Positions 23,238 through 34,345 of a stretch of DNA of 64,000 bases are shown piece by piece; position 1 is the first letter of the stretch; each line of letters begins with the position of its first letter. The notes beneath the pieces were generated by a model that saw only the letters and a list, made by a program, of their open reading frames with translations, was not told the origin of the DNA and did no database searches. Made by a program: the position numbers and the translations under genes. The DNA comes from Pseudorasbora parva (lineage: Eukaryota; Chordata; Actinopteri; Cypriniformes; Gobionidae): contig NC_090183.1 in assembly GCF_024679245.1 (NCBI RefSeq), positions 20,069,207-20,133,206 on the forward strand, written 5' to 3'.

Positions 23238-24250
23238 TTACGAGAGAACCTGTGCCCCTACAGTAGATGCCAGGTCTAGTTCGTAGAACCTGACGAAGGT
23301 AGAAGGAGACGACCATCCGGCCGCGTTACATATATCATGGAGGGAAGCCCCCGACAAAAGTGCTTTAGAAGCAGCCATACCCCTGGTAGAATGTGCCCGG
23401 ACAGCCAAAGGAGATGGCTGCCCGGCAGCTTCATAAGCAAGTGAAATGGCCTCGGCCACCCACTTGCTCATCCTCTGCTTGGATACAGGAGCCCCCTTCT
23501 TAGGGGGTCCGAAGCAAACAAACAATTGTTCAGTTTTTCTCCACAGGGCAGCTCTGTGGACATAAGTATCCAGTGCCCTCACCGGACACAGCAGATTTAA
23601 TCTTTCCTGGTCTGACGTCAAGAATGGAGGAGGACAGAAGGCTTGTAGAGTGATGGGGCCCCGTGGGCTCGTAGGAACCTTGGGGACATAACCCGGCCTG
23701 GGATGCAGAAATGCTTTCACCATCCCAGGCGCGAACTCTAGACATGAGGGCCCTACTGACAGGGATCTATCCTTTTAAGAGATGAAATGGCCAAAAGGAA
23801 GATAGTTTTCAGGGTGAGGAACTTATCCGAAACCTCCTCCAAAGGTTCGAACGGAGGTCCGGACAAGCCCCTTAAAACAATGGCCAAGTCCCATGCCGGG
23901 ACCCTCGTGTGCATAACTGGCCTCAACCTTAATGTGCCACGAAGGAAGCGTGTAATTAGAGGGTGTCTTCCCAAAGACACTCCACTGCAAGGGACGTGGA
24001 CAGCGCCCAAGGCCGCCACGTACACCTTAAGTGTGGAGGGGGTCAACCCTGCAGAGAACCTTTCCTGCAGGAACTCCAGCACTGTACCAACCGGGCAGTT
24101 AACTGGATCCCACTGGCGTTCTCTGCACCAAGCTGAGAAAAGTCTCCATTTCAAAGCGTACAGCTTCCTTGTGGACGGAGCTCTGGAGTGTAGGATGGTC
24201 TCTACGACCTCGGCCGAGAGACCCTCCTCTATGAGCCTAGCCCCCTCAGA
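23238..24250 (-). pseudogene. Tyrosine recombinase of DIRS copy 2, small frameshift
   Basis: Integrase of the element. The N-terminal domain is read in a frame ending at 23753, with LHSRAPSTRKLYALKWRLFS, the LTPSTLKVYVAAL segment and the catalytic arginine in SSLKR. That frame stops at once (IDPCQ, stop). The C-terminal part, 23723-23238, opens with MVKAFLHPRPGYVPKVP and carries HSTRG (His111, Arg114) and the nucleophile Tyr147 in FVRFYELD. Compared with copy 1, roughly ten bases are missing at about 23755-23768, which causes the shift. No ATG is visible where copy 1 has its start (7628), so the N-terminus is uncertain. It overlaps the end of the RT frame. Confidence 0.85.
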
Positions 24251-26361
24251 GGCCAGGCCCACAGTTTCCACATCTCCGGGCGTGGGTGCAGGAATCTCCC
24301 GCCCGCCTGAGAGAGTAGATCCCTCCTGGTCGGAATCTCCATCGGAGAGCCTTCCAGGAGAGATATCAGGTCCGAAAACCATACTCGGGTCGGCCAGTTC
24401 GGGGCCACTAGGAGTACCTGGGCCCCGTCCCGGCGTACCCTCTCCAGAACTCCTGGAAGCAGAACAATCGGGGGGAAGGCGTACAGAGGCAGCCTCGGCC
24501 ACTCCTGTACCATGGCATCCAGCCCCAGCGGAGCCGGATGGGTCAGAGAAAACCACCGCGGGCAGTGAGAGTTCTCTGCCGAAGCGAACAGGTCTATCTC
24601 TGCTTTCCCATAAACCTTCCATAGGAGCTCCACCACCTCTGGGTGGAGTCTCCATTCCCCGGGCCTCGGCCCCTGTCTCGACAGGTTGTCTGCTTCCTGG
24701 TTTAGGGCCCCCGGGATATATACTGCCTTGATTGACAGCAATTTCCCTTGGGCCCACAGGAGGATCCGATGTGCCAATTTGTCCAACGGACGAGACCTCA
24801 GACCCCCCTGGTGATTTATATAGGCCACCACGGACGTGTTGTCTGTTCTGACTAGTACGTGGTGGCCCCTGAGGTCGGGCAGGAACTGTTTCAATGCAAG
24901 AAACACTGCGAGCATCTCTAGCCGATTTATGTGCCAGTGCCGCTGATGTTCCTGCCATAGACCCTGGGATGAGCGACCACTCATGGTCGCCCCCCAGCCC
25001 GTGAGGGAGGCGTCTGTCGTTAGCGTTACGCGACGAACATGAGCCCCCAACACGGGACCCTGAGATAAAAACCCCGGGTTTTTCCACATGACCAGAGCAC
25101 GTAGGCATCGCCGCGTGACTTTGATCGTGCGGAGCGGATTTCCCCTCGGGGAGAACCCGTGTGTTTTGAGCCACCACTGCAGTGGCCTCATGTACAGTAG
25201 GCCAAGAGGTATCACGTTGGACGCTGCTGCCATGAGACCTAACAGTTTCTGGAACTGTTTCACAGTGACGGCTCGGCCTAGCTTCTGTTCTTTGGCGGCT
25301 GCCAGGATCGACGCTATGCGTGTTGGCGATAATTGCGCCCGCATAATTATCGAGTCCCAGTTCACACCTAGAAAAGTGGTTCTCTGAGCCGGAGAAAGCA
25401 CACTCTTCTTGGCGTTCAGCCTCAACCCCAGCTTCGACATATGGGCGAGAACAGCATCTCGATGCTGAACCGCCATCTGCTCTGTATTCGCTAGAATCAG
25501 CCAGTCGTCGATGTAGTTCAGTATGCGGATGCCCTGAAGACGCAGCGGCGCCAGAGCTGCATCCACACACTTGGTGAACGTGCGGGGTGACAGTGCTAGA
25601 CCGAAGGGAAGTACACGATATTGGTATGCCTCTCCCCCGAAGGCAAACCTCAGGAACTTCCTGTGATGTGGACGGATGGAGACATGAAAATACGCATCTT
25701 TGAGGTCTATGGTGACAAACCAATCCTCCGATCTGACCTGCGCTACAATCTGTCTGAGTGTAAGCATCTTGAATTTGAGCTTGGCCACCGAGCGATTCAA
25801 TAGCCGCAGATCTAATATCGGGCGTAAGCCCCCATCCTTCTTGGGCACGATGAAGTAACGGCTGTAAAAGCCAGACTCCCTGCTGGGAGGGGAAACCCTC
25901 TCTATAGCCCCTTTTTGCAGGAGTGTCTCTACTTCCTGTGCCATTACCAGAGCCTGCTCCGGGCCCACCACTGTAGGTAGGACACCGCAGAAAGGAGGTG
26001 GCCGACTTCTGAATTGAATGGCATACCCCTTTTCTACTATCTGCAGGACCCACTGAGATATATTTGATAGACGTTTCCATTCGTCTAGAAAATCTACTAA
26101 GGGAACCAGCCTCTCGAGGCTGGCCTCTGGTGTATTTTGAGCAACAAGCACAGTGCCCTGAAGCGGCGGACCGGCAGGGAACAACTGACTTGACTGCTCG
26201 GGGACCCCCCGAAGGGGGTGCGGACCACCCTCGGGTGGCCCGCGGAGACCGACTGCGCCCCGGCATTGCGGCAGGGTTGGCAGCGCGGCCCCCCGAGGGT
26301 GCCGTAGGGAAACGGGTACCGTAGGCAGGGGTAAGCACCGTTTCCCCACGGGGGGAACCAC
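24229..26361 (-). CDS. Reverse transcriptase/RNase H/methyltransferase-like polyprotein of DIRS copy 2
   Basis: Open frame of 710 residues without a stop. Reverse transcriptase occupies about residues 145-390: FIVPKKDGGLRPILDLRLLN, catalytic Asp219 in TIDLKDAYFHV and the YIDD box at 283-286. RNase H follows at about 445-540 with Asp450 (TTDASLTGWG), Glu482 (INRLEMLAV) and Asp507 (VRTDNTSVVAY). After NLSRQGPRPGEW comes the DIRS methyltransferase-like domain (about 550-700), with EIDLFAS and LLVAPNWPTRVWF. The product copies element RNA into DNA. The first ATG is 25 bases downstream of the gag stop, so translation may depend on reinitiation or a different upstream start. The 3' end overlaps the recombinase. 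The +1 frame is also open over most of this stretch, a by-product of GC-rich codon use. Confidence 0.92.
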   Translation of the reverse strand: MVPPVGKRCLPLPTVPVSLRHPRGAALPTLPQCRGAVGLRGPPEGGPHPLRGVPEQSSQLFPAGPPLQGTVLVAQNTPEASLERLVPLVDFLDEWKRLSNISQWVLQIVEKGYAIQFRSRPPPFCGVLPTVVGPEQALVMAQEVETLLQKGAIERVSPPSRESGFYSRYFIVPKKDGGLRPILDLRLLNRSVAKLKFKMLTLRQIVAQVRSEDWFVTIDLKDAYFHVSIRPHHRKFLRFAFGGEAYQYRVLPFGLALSPRTFTKCVDAALAPLRLQGIRILNYIDDWLILANTEQMAVQHRDAVLAHMSKLGLRLNAKKSVLSPAQRTTFLGVNWDSIIMRAQLSPTRIASILAAAKEQKLGRAVTVKQFQKLLGLMAAASNVIPLGLLYMRPLQWWLKTHGFSPRGNPLRTIKVTRRCLRALVMWKNPGFLSQGPVLGAHVRRVTLTTDASLTGWGATMSGRSSQGLWQEHQRHWHINRLEMLAVFLALKQFLPDLRGHHVLVRTDNTSVVAYINHQGGLRSRPLDKLAHRILLWAQGKLLSIKAVYIPGALNQEADNLSRQGPRPGEWRLHPEVVELLWKVYGKAEIDLFASAENSHCPRWFSLTHPAPLGLDAMVQEWPRLPLYAFPPIVLLPGVLERVRRDGAQVLLVAPNWPTRVWFSDLISLLEGSPMEIPTRRDLLSQAGGRFLHPRPEMWKLWAWPLRGLGS

Positions 26362-26386
26362 CCTCAGCGTCCTGACGCTTCTGGCG

Positions 26387-27865
26387 TCAGGAACGCTTCG
26401 ACGAAGCCTTCTTGGCGATCAGGACTGTCCGCAGATCAGCCCTGCCCCTCGAAGGCTTCGTCTGAGAGCGCCGCCCCTGGTCCCCGCGCTGAGGGGGAGC
26501 CCGAGCGGCGACGCTCTGCTTTTGTTGTGCCCTGTGAGCTGAGCTCGTACTCGGCTTGGGCTGCCTGATGTCAGCGGCAGCCCCAGGGACCTGGACTCGG
26601 AGAGGGAGAAACTGCTTCAGCGCCGCAGCTTGTTTCTTTGACTCCTGGAACCTCTCGGTGACAGTGTGTACTGCGTCACCGAAGAGGCCACCAGGAGACA
26701 GCGGCGCGTCGAGCAGAAAGCTCTTCTCCCTCTCTTTGATTTCGGTGGGGTTGAGCCATAAATGTCTCTCCGTAGCCACCAATGCTGCCATCGAGCGGCC
26801 AACACATCTGGCCGTCTCTTTGGTGGCCCGGAGAGTTATATCAGCTGCTGTTCTAAGCTCATTTATGACATCACCCCCCACCTCATCGCGTCCATCTAGG
26901 TCCCTAAGCAGGTCAGCCTGATAAGCCTGCATAATTGCCATGGTGTGAAGGCATGCAGCAGCCTGACCTGCCGCCGAGTACGCTTTGCCCACCAGCGCCG
27001 ACGTTGTTTTCAATGGTCTGGTGGGCAAAGTCGGGGCCTTTAGGGACGATGCCGAGGAAGGCGAGAGATGGCTCGCAAGCGTCTCTTCTACCTTTGGCAT
27101 CGCCCCATAACCGTAGTGTTTCAGCCCAATGATGTTACTATAGACCGTAGTCTGAGGGCTGAACACACGGTAAGATGCCGGTCTCCTCCATGATGTTGCC
27201 ACCTCGGTGTGCAAATCATGAAAGAATGGCAGGCCCCGCCGCTGAGGTTCTGAAGCGCGAGCGGGCAGGAATCTTTCGTCTAATTTACTAGAACGTCTTT
27301 TTCCTGCCTCAGATCTTTCTACGGGCCAGTCGATGTTTAATCTGGCCACGGCTCGCGTTAGAACCTCAACGAGCTCATCACTCGCAGGGGACTGAAGTGG
27401 CGAATCTTCAGTCGCGATGCTCTCAACGTCCACCTCCTCGGAGCTGGATAGTTGGAGCACCGGCGGCTCTCTCGGGGGGGAAGAAACCGCAATGCGTGCT
27501 TCCAAGCCCCGAGAAGAACCGCTGGATGGAGCGGGTGAGGGCAGAGATAAGGCAGCGCCCGTCTCAAACCCCTCCGCAACATCCAATTGTGAACCCCACG
27601 ACTGCAGCCTCCGCTCTGCCTCGGCAGCAGCGGGACCAGAGCCGCGGGGAACACGAGCCGAGGCACCCTCCTCGAAGAGTGCCCGGCGGGAGCGCAGCGT
27701 TCTCAGTGGCATACGCTCACAGTGCTCGCAAGCAGCCCCCTCGAGGGCTGCCTGGGCATGCTGCGCTCCCAAGCAGGCAACACAAAGAGAGTGTGTATCC
27801 CCACTCGTGATGTAGCGTGGGCAGGGATGAACACACCTCTTAAAGTTACTGCTTTCGCTCGCCAT
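26387..27865 (-). CDS. gag-like structural protein of DIRS copy 2
   Basis: Intact 492-residue frame starting MASESSNFKRC. A cysteine/histidine cluster lies near the N-terminus (Cys11, Cys15, His25, Cys28, Cys31, then Cys46, His48, Cys49), a likely zinc-binding module. A serine/proline-rich acidic linker follows (about 105-170), then a helix-prone core (about 270-420) with INELRTAADITLRATKETAR, and a basic arginine/lysine-rich tail (about 440-492, ending KKASSKRS) suited to nucleic-acid binding. It is the first frame downstream of the element's TATA box, with a leader of about 145 bases. The role as the structural RNA-binding protein of the element is inferred from position and composition. 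I recognise no classical retroviral gag domain. Copy 1 preserves only its C-terminal part. Confidence 0.85.
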   Translation of the reverse strand: MASESSNFKRCVHPCPRYITSGDTHSLCVACLGAQHAQAALEGAACEHCERMPLRTLRSRRALFEEGASARVPRGSGPAAAEAERRLQSWGSQLDVAEGFETGAALSLPSPAPSSGSSRGLEARIAVSSPPREPPVLQLSSSEEVDVESIATEDSPLQSPASDELVEVLTRAVARLNIDWPVERSEAGKRRSSKLDERFLPARASEPQRRGLPFFHDLHTEVATSWRRPASYRVFSPQTTVYSNIIGLKHYGYGAMPKVEETLASHLSPSSASSLKAPTLPTRPLKTTSALVGKAYSAAGQAAACLHTMAIMQAYQADLLRDLDGRDEVGGDVINELRTAADITLRATKETARCVGRSMAALVATERHLWLNPTEIKEREKSFLLDAPLSPGGLFGDAVHTVTERFQESKKQAAALKQFLPLRVQVPGAAADIRQPKPSTSSAHRAQQKQSVAARAPPQRGDQGRRSQTKPSRGRADLRTVLIAKKASSKRS

Positions 27866-28001
27866 TTCTCTATCTATTTTATTTTCTCTTTTTTGTGAAA
27901 TATATATGGAATATTTAACAAAGGGTGGAAAAACTCTTTCAATAGACAGACAAAAACACCAAATAGACAGACAGGTTCACACAGATCGCTTACTGAAGGC
28001 A

Positions 28002-28174
28002 CAGAAGCTAGTTCCTGTTTGTTTTCACGGACGTTTTATAGCTTCCGGTCGATGACGTCATCACGCCGACGATCGATCTTTTTTCCGATGGAATGGTTCT
28101 ACAGGCGCTTCACGACGCATTAACGCAGAGGCGTTCTCACAGCGTTTCGACGCAGCTCGAGTTCCCCGAAAGGG
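28002..28174 (-). repeat. Right inverted terminal repeat (5' end) of DIRS copy 2
   Basis: Reverse complement of 22874-23028. It ends at CGAAAGGG, followed by AAC of the target. Confidence 0.88.
28034..28041 (-). promoter_or_regulatory. TATA box of DIRS copy 2
   Basis: CTATAAAA on the minus strand within the 5' terminal repeat, about 170 bases upstream of the gag start. A TGACGTCA (a perfect CRE-type palindrome, about 28054-28061) lies just upstream in transcription sense. Because the terminal repeats are inverted, a mirrored TATA box and TGACGTCA also sit at the left end. Confidence 0.65.
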
Positions 28175-28177
28175 AAC

Positions 28178-28246
28178 ATGAGATTTTTTGACAAAAAAAA
28201 AGATTCTGACCCTGGATCCCATGAAGTTGAACTTTCTATTCATATA
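28178..28246 (+). repeat. Short forward satellite stub before the inversion point
   Basis: ATGAGATTTTTTGAC continues the monomer interrupted by DIRS copy 2, up to CTATTCATATA. From 28247 the satellite continues in the opposite orientation (TTCATGGAATCCAGGG), so an inversion breakpoint lies at about 28246. Confidence 0.85.
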
Positions 28247-30060
<1,814 letters not shown>

Positions 30061-30153
30061 CCCTTGTGAAAAAAAAGTGCACTTTAGTGTACTTTTATAA
30101 AGTGTACTTATTACACAGATAATATACTTATACTAAATACACTTAATTGTGCA

Positions 30154-30648
30154 ATTAAATGCAATGTTTTCGGTGTACTTAACACACATTATATGTAATT
30201 GATTTCAAATTTATCACAAATTAAGTTGAAATAAAATACAATAAGTTGCAATTAAGAGTGATTTTTTGGAACAACTTAAGTGGTACTTAAATACAACTTT
30301 ATATGTACTTTCATAATCACTTCTAGTGTATTAAAATTGTAATTAAAGTGCACTGCTCAATGTACTGACAAGCAATTAATGTGAACTAAAGCATACTTTA
30401 ATGTCAGCTAAATATACACTTAAGTGTGAATTAAATGCAATGTTTTCGTTGTACTTAACACACATTATATGTAATTGATTTCAAATTTATCACATATTAA
30501 GTTGAAATAAAATACAATAAGTTGCAATTAAGAGTGATTTTTTGGAACAACTTAAGTGGTACTTAAATACAACTTTATATGTACTTTCATAATCACTTCT
30601 AGTGTATTAAAATTGTAATTAAAGTGCACTGCTCAATGTACTGACATC
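30154..30648. repeat. Direct duplication at the left subterminus (276-bp offset)
   Basis: A segment of about 215 bp, from AATGCAATGTTTTCG to AATGTACTGACA, occurs at about 30154-30372 and again at 30430-30648 with only a few differences. The part between copies carries a variant AAGTGTGAATT. Confidence 0.85.
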
Positions 30649-30649
30649 C

Positions 30650-31201
30650 ATTCTACTGTCTTAAAAACAAGCAATTAATATGAACTAAAATATACCTTAA
30701 CGTAATTTACATGTACACTCTAATATAATGAAATACATTCATAATTACATTTTTCAAATAATACAGCTGCAATTTCGTATAATAAACACATCCAAATTTA
30801 AATCCTCTACATTTATTGACAAAACAATCTGTAAAACAAATATACAAAAAAAACTTTTTTTTGATGCCCAAGAAAAACCCAAAAAACTATTTACACAAAC
30901 ACAAATTCATTTAGAAAGAGTCTGGAGGACAATGAGGATTATATGCAATTATATGTAATTATATGCATTATTATATATCTCCCTCATTCAAAGGTACCTA
31001 AATCTACCCATCACAGAAAATTACCTCACACAACAGATGAATAAATACAAACAAATGGAAAGAAAAGAATCGTTTCATGTACAACACTAAGATTCAAAAC
31101 TTTGGGTAACGTTTAATTAGGTAACTACTTAATTTAACATGAACTTAGAATGAATAATAATATAAACATTTATTTATCTTAGTTAATGTTAATTTCAACA
31201 T
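30650..31201. other. AT-rich interior of the CCCTTGTG element, left part
   Basis: I see no gene, repeat or RNA here. The one open frame (30728-30958) is low-complexity and AT-driven. Confidence 0.5.
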
Positions 31202-31209
31202 TTACTAAT

Positions 31210-32380
31210 TAGGGGTGTAACGGCACATGTATTCATACCGAACCGGTTCGGTAAAGGACTTCCGGTACAGTGCACGTGTGTACCGAGCGGTACGAATGCA
31301 ATCTTTAACAGTTAACAGACGGCTTGTTTAATGAGTGGAACACACTTCAATACAAGTTTCCATAAGAACATATGTATTCTGTCAATTTTATCATTAAATT
31401 CAAGTGATGCCATATTGATGCTCTTTAATGTGACATGACAGATCACTGTAAAGACACATCAGTTCAAGCAGCAACGCGGCACGAGTGAATGTGATCACCT
31501 TGTCATAGTCAAAGAATAAACATGAATTAACATCAGAAGGTATGTTAAGGATACATTACAACTTACTAAAATGTATCACATTGTGTAATCGTTCAGTGTT
31601 TCAACAGCAGAAAGACGTCGATAAAACACGAGAGAGATGAACTCTTTCACTAAATGTATGCATTATATTAGCCTATATATTCATCATATTCTACTTAACC
31701 TGAAAACCTGAAAAAAATCTAACCTATAATTAGATTTATAAGTTAATGCAAAAACGGTCTTATGAGAAGTTTACACGTTTGCATACAATGGGAGTGCAAG
31801 TAAAGCCTCCCTATATAGTCTACACTATACAGCATTCTTTGTCGTTTGATTAAACAGAAACAACAAGGCAATTATATATTACATTCTGAATCAAATTATA
31901 ATCTTTGTGTGCCCTTTGTTAGAGTTAAGCTTGGTAAAACGTCCTTCAAATATGTCGCAGCCTCAGATTGGAATTTGCTCCAGACTGAGTTGAAGCTAAA
32001 AAATCTGGTGACATTTAGTCATTTTAAAATTTTACTACATCATTTTGAGAGTAAATTAATGGTGTGTAATTGTTTTTGACTGGTTGTATGTTTTATGTTT
32101 TTTATGTGAATTTTGATGTATAACTGTACATGCAAACACAGCTGCCTATCTTGGCCAGGACAGGACATTTTAATCTCAGTGAGTTTTTCTCCTGGTTAAA
32201 TAAAGGTAATAATAATAATAATTAGTAGAGATATTTTTTATATTATATTTTTAATTCTTTAAGAAACCTTTAGTTTAGGACAATTACAATTTGTTCAGTA
32301 AACCAATAAAAAAAAAGAAAGCATTTTTATATTTAGTGTTCCTCCCCGAACTGTCAGCTTTGTGTACTGTTACACCCCTA
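31210..32380. mobile_element. Nested hAT-type DNA transposon (non-autonomous)
   Basis: The ends are TAGGGGTGTAACGGCACA and, inverted, TGTACTGTTACACCCCTA. The flanking 8-base duplication is TTACTAAT (31202-31209) against TTATTAAT (32381-32388), one mismatch. An 8-bp duplication and these termini are characteristic of hAT elements. It includes an ACCGAACCGGTTCGGTA palindrome near the left end. It carries no transposase; its interior holds a LINE 3' fragment. Confidence 0.88.
31830..32222 (+). pseudogene. LINE (L2/Rex-like) 3' end, inside the hAT element
   Basis: The open frame 31846-32079 reads YNLCVPFVRVKLGKTSFKY and then VAASDWNLLQTELKLKNL. This resembles the C-terminal tail shared by many vertebrate LINE polyproteins (a pattern like VPRTRT.FG...F...AP..WN.L). 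It is followed by about 140 bases of 3' untranslated sequence ending CTGGTTAAATAAAGG and a short AAT tandem tail (32206-32222), the usual LINE 3' end. The rest of the LINE is absent, as with a 5'-truncated insertion. Family assignment is tentative. Confidence 0.65.
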
Positions 32381-32388
32381 TTATTAAT

Positions 32389-33107
32389 GCAATCTTAAAA
32401 TCAAAAGGTGTATATGTTAATTATTTAATGCATTGTTAACTTGCATGAACAATGACTATAAATTTAATTAACTAGCTTTGAACTATAATTTATTAAGCAA
32501 GGTCAACAACTATTAATAAACACTGTAAAAAATTAAATAAAATAAATAAATAAAAAGAAATCACTGTTAGATCATGTTGGTCAATTCATTAAATAACGTT
32601 AACAAATTAGATCTTATTGTAAAGTGTTACTGAATTTATAAGCTCTTAAACCTTTACTAGCACCAAAATTAGGACCAAAAGGTTTATTCTAAAATCTTAT
32701 TCCAGCATTACAGTGAATGAAAAAAAAAAAAAAAAAAAACTGAAGAACTCCAAAGGCACACAAAATTGTTTGTCACCAACTATTTTCAAGTTGTTTGGAA
32801 AGTGCTGTTTATGTCAATGTCCCAGAAGCTCTCCATCAGTAGGAAACTGGCACACCATCTCTCCACAGTATATGTGAATGGACATGTTCCAAAGAGGCAG
32901 GAAAGCAAAAAAATATACCTTGAGGAAAGAAAAAGAAAACGCAAAGAAAAAACTTGTTTATAAAACAGATCTATCCATTATTATAATTGGCTCAATTAAA
33001 TTAAAACGATAGATGTACAGTATATATTCACACAGCAGTATCTGTATGAAAAAAAGAAGAAAAAAAAGAAATAGCCATAAGAGGGATCATAAAAATGAGC
33101 ATGTTGT
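32389..33107. other. AT-rich interior; possible 3' UTR of the minus-strand gene candidate
   Basis: Contains an A20 tract near 32719-32739 and, on the minus strand, AATAAA (about 32683-32688). It could be the 3' untranslated region and polyadenylation signal of the exons upstream (33205-34345). I see nothing else recognisable. Confidence 0.35.
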
Positions 33108-33188
33108 CTCTTTTTTATCTAGTACTGCCCTGATGAAGCAGTTTAGTCTGCACGGTGTGTGTAAGCTTTTGACCACAACTGCATCCCC
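33108..33188. mobile_element. Solo Tc1-like terminus
   Basis: GTGTGTAAGCTTTTGACCAC and the following AACTGCA resemble the end of fish Tc1-like elements (…GTAAACTTTTGACCACAACTG-TA). No partner end is seen nearby, so this is a fragment or a chance similarity. Confidence 0.4.
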
Positions 33189-33204
33189 TATGTGATGAAT
33201 TACC

Positions 33205-34125
33205 TCAGTCGTCAGGGTAGAATGATTGGAGAGGTTCCTTCACGTATCCCACTGAGCACATCATCTTCACTGACACTGGACTTTAAAAATAGAGAACATT
33301 TTAATAATGGTTTTTATTCCTACTTTACAGGGAATTAAACATAACTTAAATATAGATAAATAACCCAAGACCAATGTAAATTGAGAAAAGTATTCTTGCA
33401 TTTTTCCTCATCTTGCCTTGCAAGTTTCAGCTTACCTCGTACCATCTCCATGAAGGATGTTCCTGTATTTACCACGCCTGGCACAGCAATGCTGCGGCTC
33501 CATTCCTTTGGGTGCGTGGCCTGTAAAATATATAATGATTAGGGGATCTGTAAATGCACAAGTGGGAATGTATTACTTACAAATGGACAAGATACAAAGC
33601 ATTTAAAAGCTAAAGACTTGATAGCAATGTTTTAGCTTGTGTCATGGCTGGGCATAAATTCATAATTAACATTAACTTGACCTCATCAAGATGGCTCTGT
33701 GATTCCACACAGCTTGCACTGGATCTCCAATAACACATCTGTATTGATCCTACAAAATAAAAAATAAAAAAATAAAATAAGCACAAAATATTAAAAACAC
33801 AAATAGTACTTTAACATCTTACTCTCCAAATGCAAAAAGAAAAGAACATATTAAAATCATTATTTCATTACTGGTTGTTGTTATACGTTAAGTTAATATA
33901 TGGAATAAATGTATATAACGTTAAATGTCTTCTGTCCATTCAAAAAGTAGGAGTTAGATTAAAATATTGTATGTACAGCAGGCAAATTCATTGAACATGC
34001 CCACACCGGCGATCACATTCCGATTTAAGAAATTATTATAATGCAATCTTAGATAACAAGTTACATGAATAATACAATAAATACATAGGAAACATGATTA
34101 ACGTTAATTCACCTCCCGAGTCCAT
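33205..34125 (-). CDS. Candidate spliced small protein gene (78 codons) of unknown function
   Basis: Candidate coding exons on the minus strand: 34125-34113 (MDSG), 33749-33682, 33520-33436 and 33275-33205. Every junction is GT-AG: donors GAG|GTGAAT, GAG|GTCAAG and CGAG|GTAAGC; acceptors TTTTGTAG, TTTTACAG and GTCCAG. The frame stays open across all of them (13+68+85+71 = 237 bases, 79 codons with the stop) and ends YPDD-stop. The third coding exon reads ATHPKEWSRSIAVPG and then VVNTGTSFMEMVR, ordinary-looking protein rather than AT-driven filler. A noncoding first exon with a consensus donor and a CpG promoter lies upstream. I do not recognise the family. It is cytosolic by default, with no signal peptide or membrane segment visible. 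I chose the exons by eye, so chance agreement remains possible. It may be part of a larger gene captured by the element, or a transposon accessory gene. Confidence 0.35.
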
Positions 34126-34235
34126 AGTGCGTCTATCCTATCTGCGATTAAACTAAATAACTACACCGTAATAGAGAGCTACCATGTTACGGTGAAAATG
34201 TAAAATCAAGAGAGCTTATATCAAGATATACTTAC

Positions 34236-34345
34236 TTGACTCGTTATTTGTAGCATATGACGTCTCATTTCAACTGTAATGATCCAAACGGTTCGCTCCT
34301 CCTCTGTTGTCTGTTCTCTTCAGCTTCATTTCCCTCACGCATCGC
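34236..34345 (-). other. Candidate noncoding first exon
   Basis: Minus-strand segment ending in ACGAGTCAA|GTAAGTATATC, a full consensus 5' splice site (intron begins at 34235). The next acceptor is TTTAATCGCAG|ATAGG at 34141, giving exon 34141-34113 with the ATG at 34125. The exon includes a short upstream frame starting MKLKRTDNRG and ending before the donor, which might damp translation. Confidence 0.4.

Larger units (their letters stand above)
22829..28174 (-). mobile_element. DIRS-type retrotransposon, nearly intact copy 2
   Basis: Full-length tyrosine-recombinase retrotransposon (5,346 bp) on the minus strand. It is flanked by AAC on both sides (22826-22828 and 28175-28177), and removing it with one AAC restores a normal satellite sequence, GATCAAAC-ATGAG. 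It contains inverted terminal repeats, an internal complementary region (23077-23187), gag, an RT/RNase H/methyltransferase-like frame and a tyrosine recombinase. Gag and RT are open throughout. The only clear lesion is a small frameshift in the recombinase. There is no classical target duplication, as expected for integration by a tyrosine recombinase. It is the same superfamily as the zebrafish DIRS1-like elements. Confidence 0.93.

Noticed and set aside
23787..24731. 314-codon plus-strand frame opposite the DIRS recombinase and methyltransferase-like region
   Set aside because: Antisense shadow of GC-rich coding DNA. No recognisable domain, and the opposite strand has clear catalytic motifs.
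23753..26338. 861-codon open frame running alongside the RT frame of DIRS copy 2
   Set aside because: Only its last ~165 codons (the recombinase N-terminus) show conserved sequence. The rest is the +1 frame of the RT gene and has no domain.
33013..33195. Plus-strand 60-codon frame with MKKRRKKRNSHKRDHKNEH
   Set aside because: Lysine-rich translation of an A/G-rich tract next to a Tc1-like end; not convincing as a gene.
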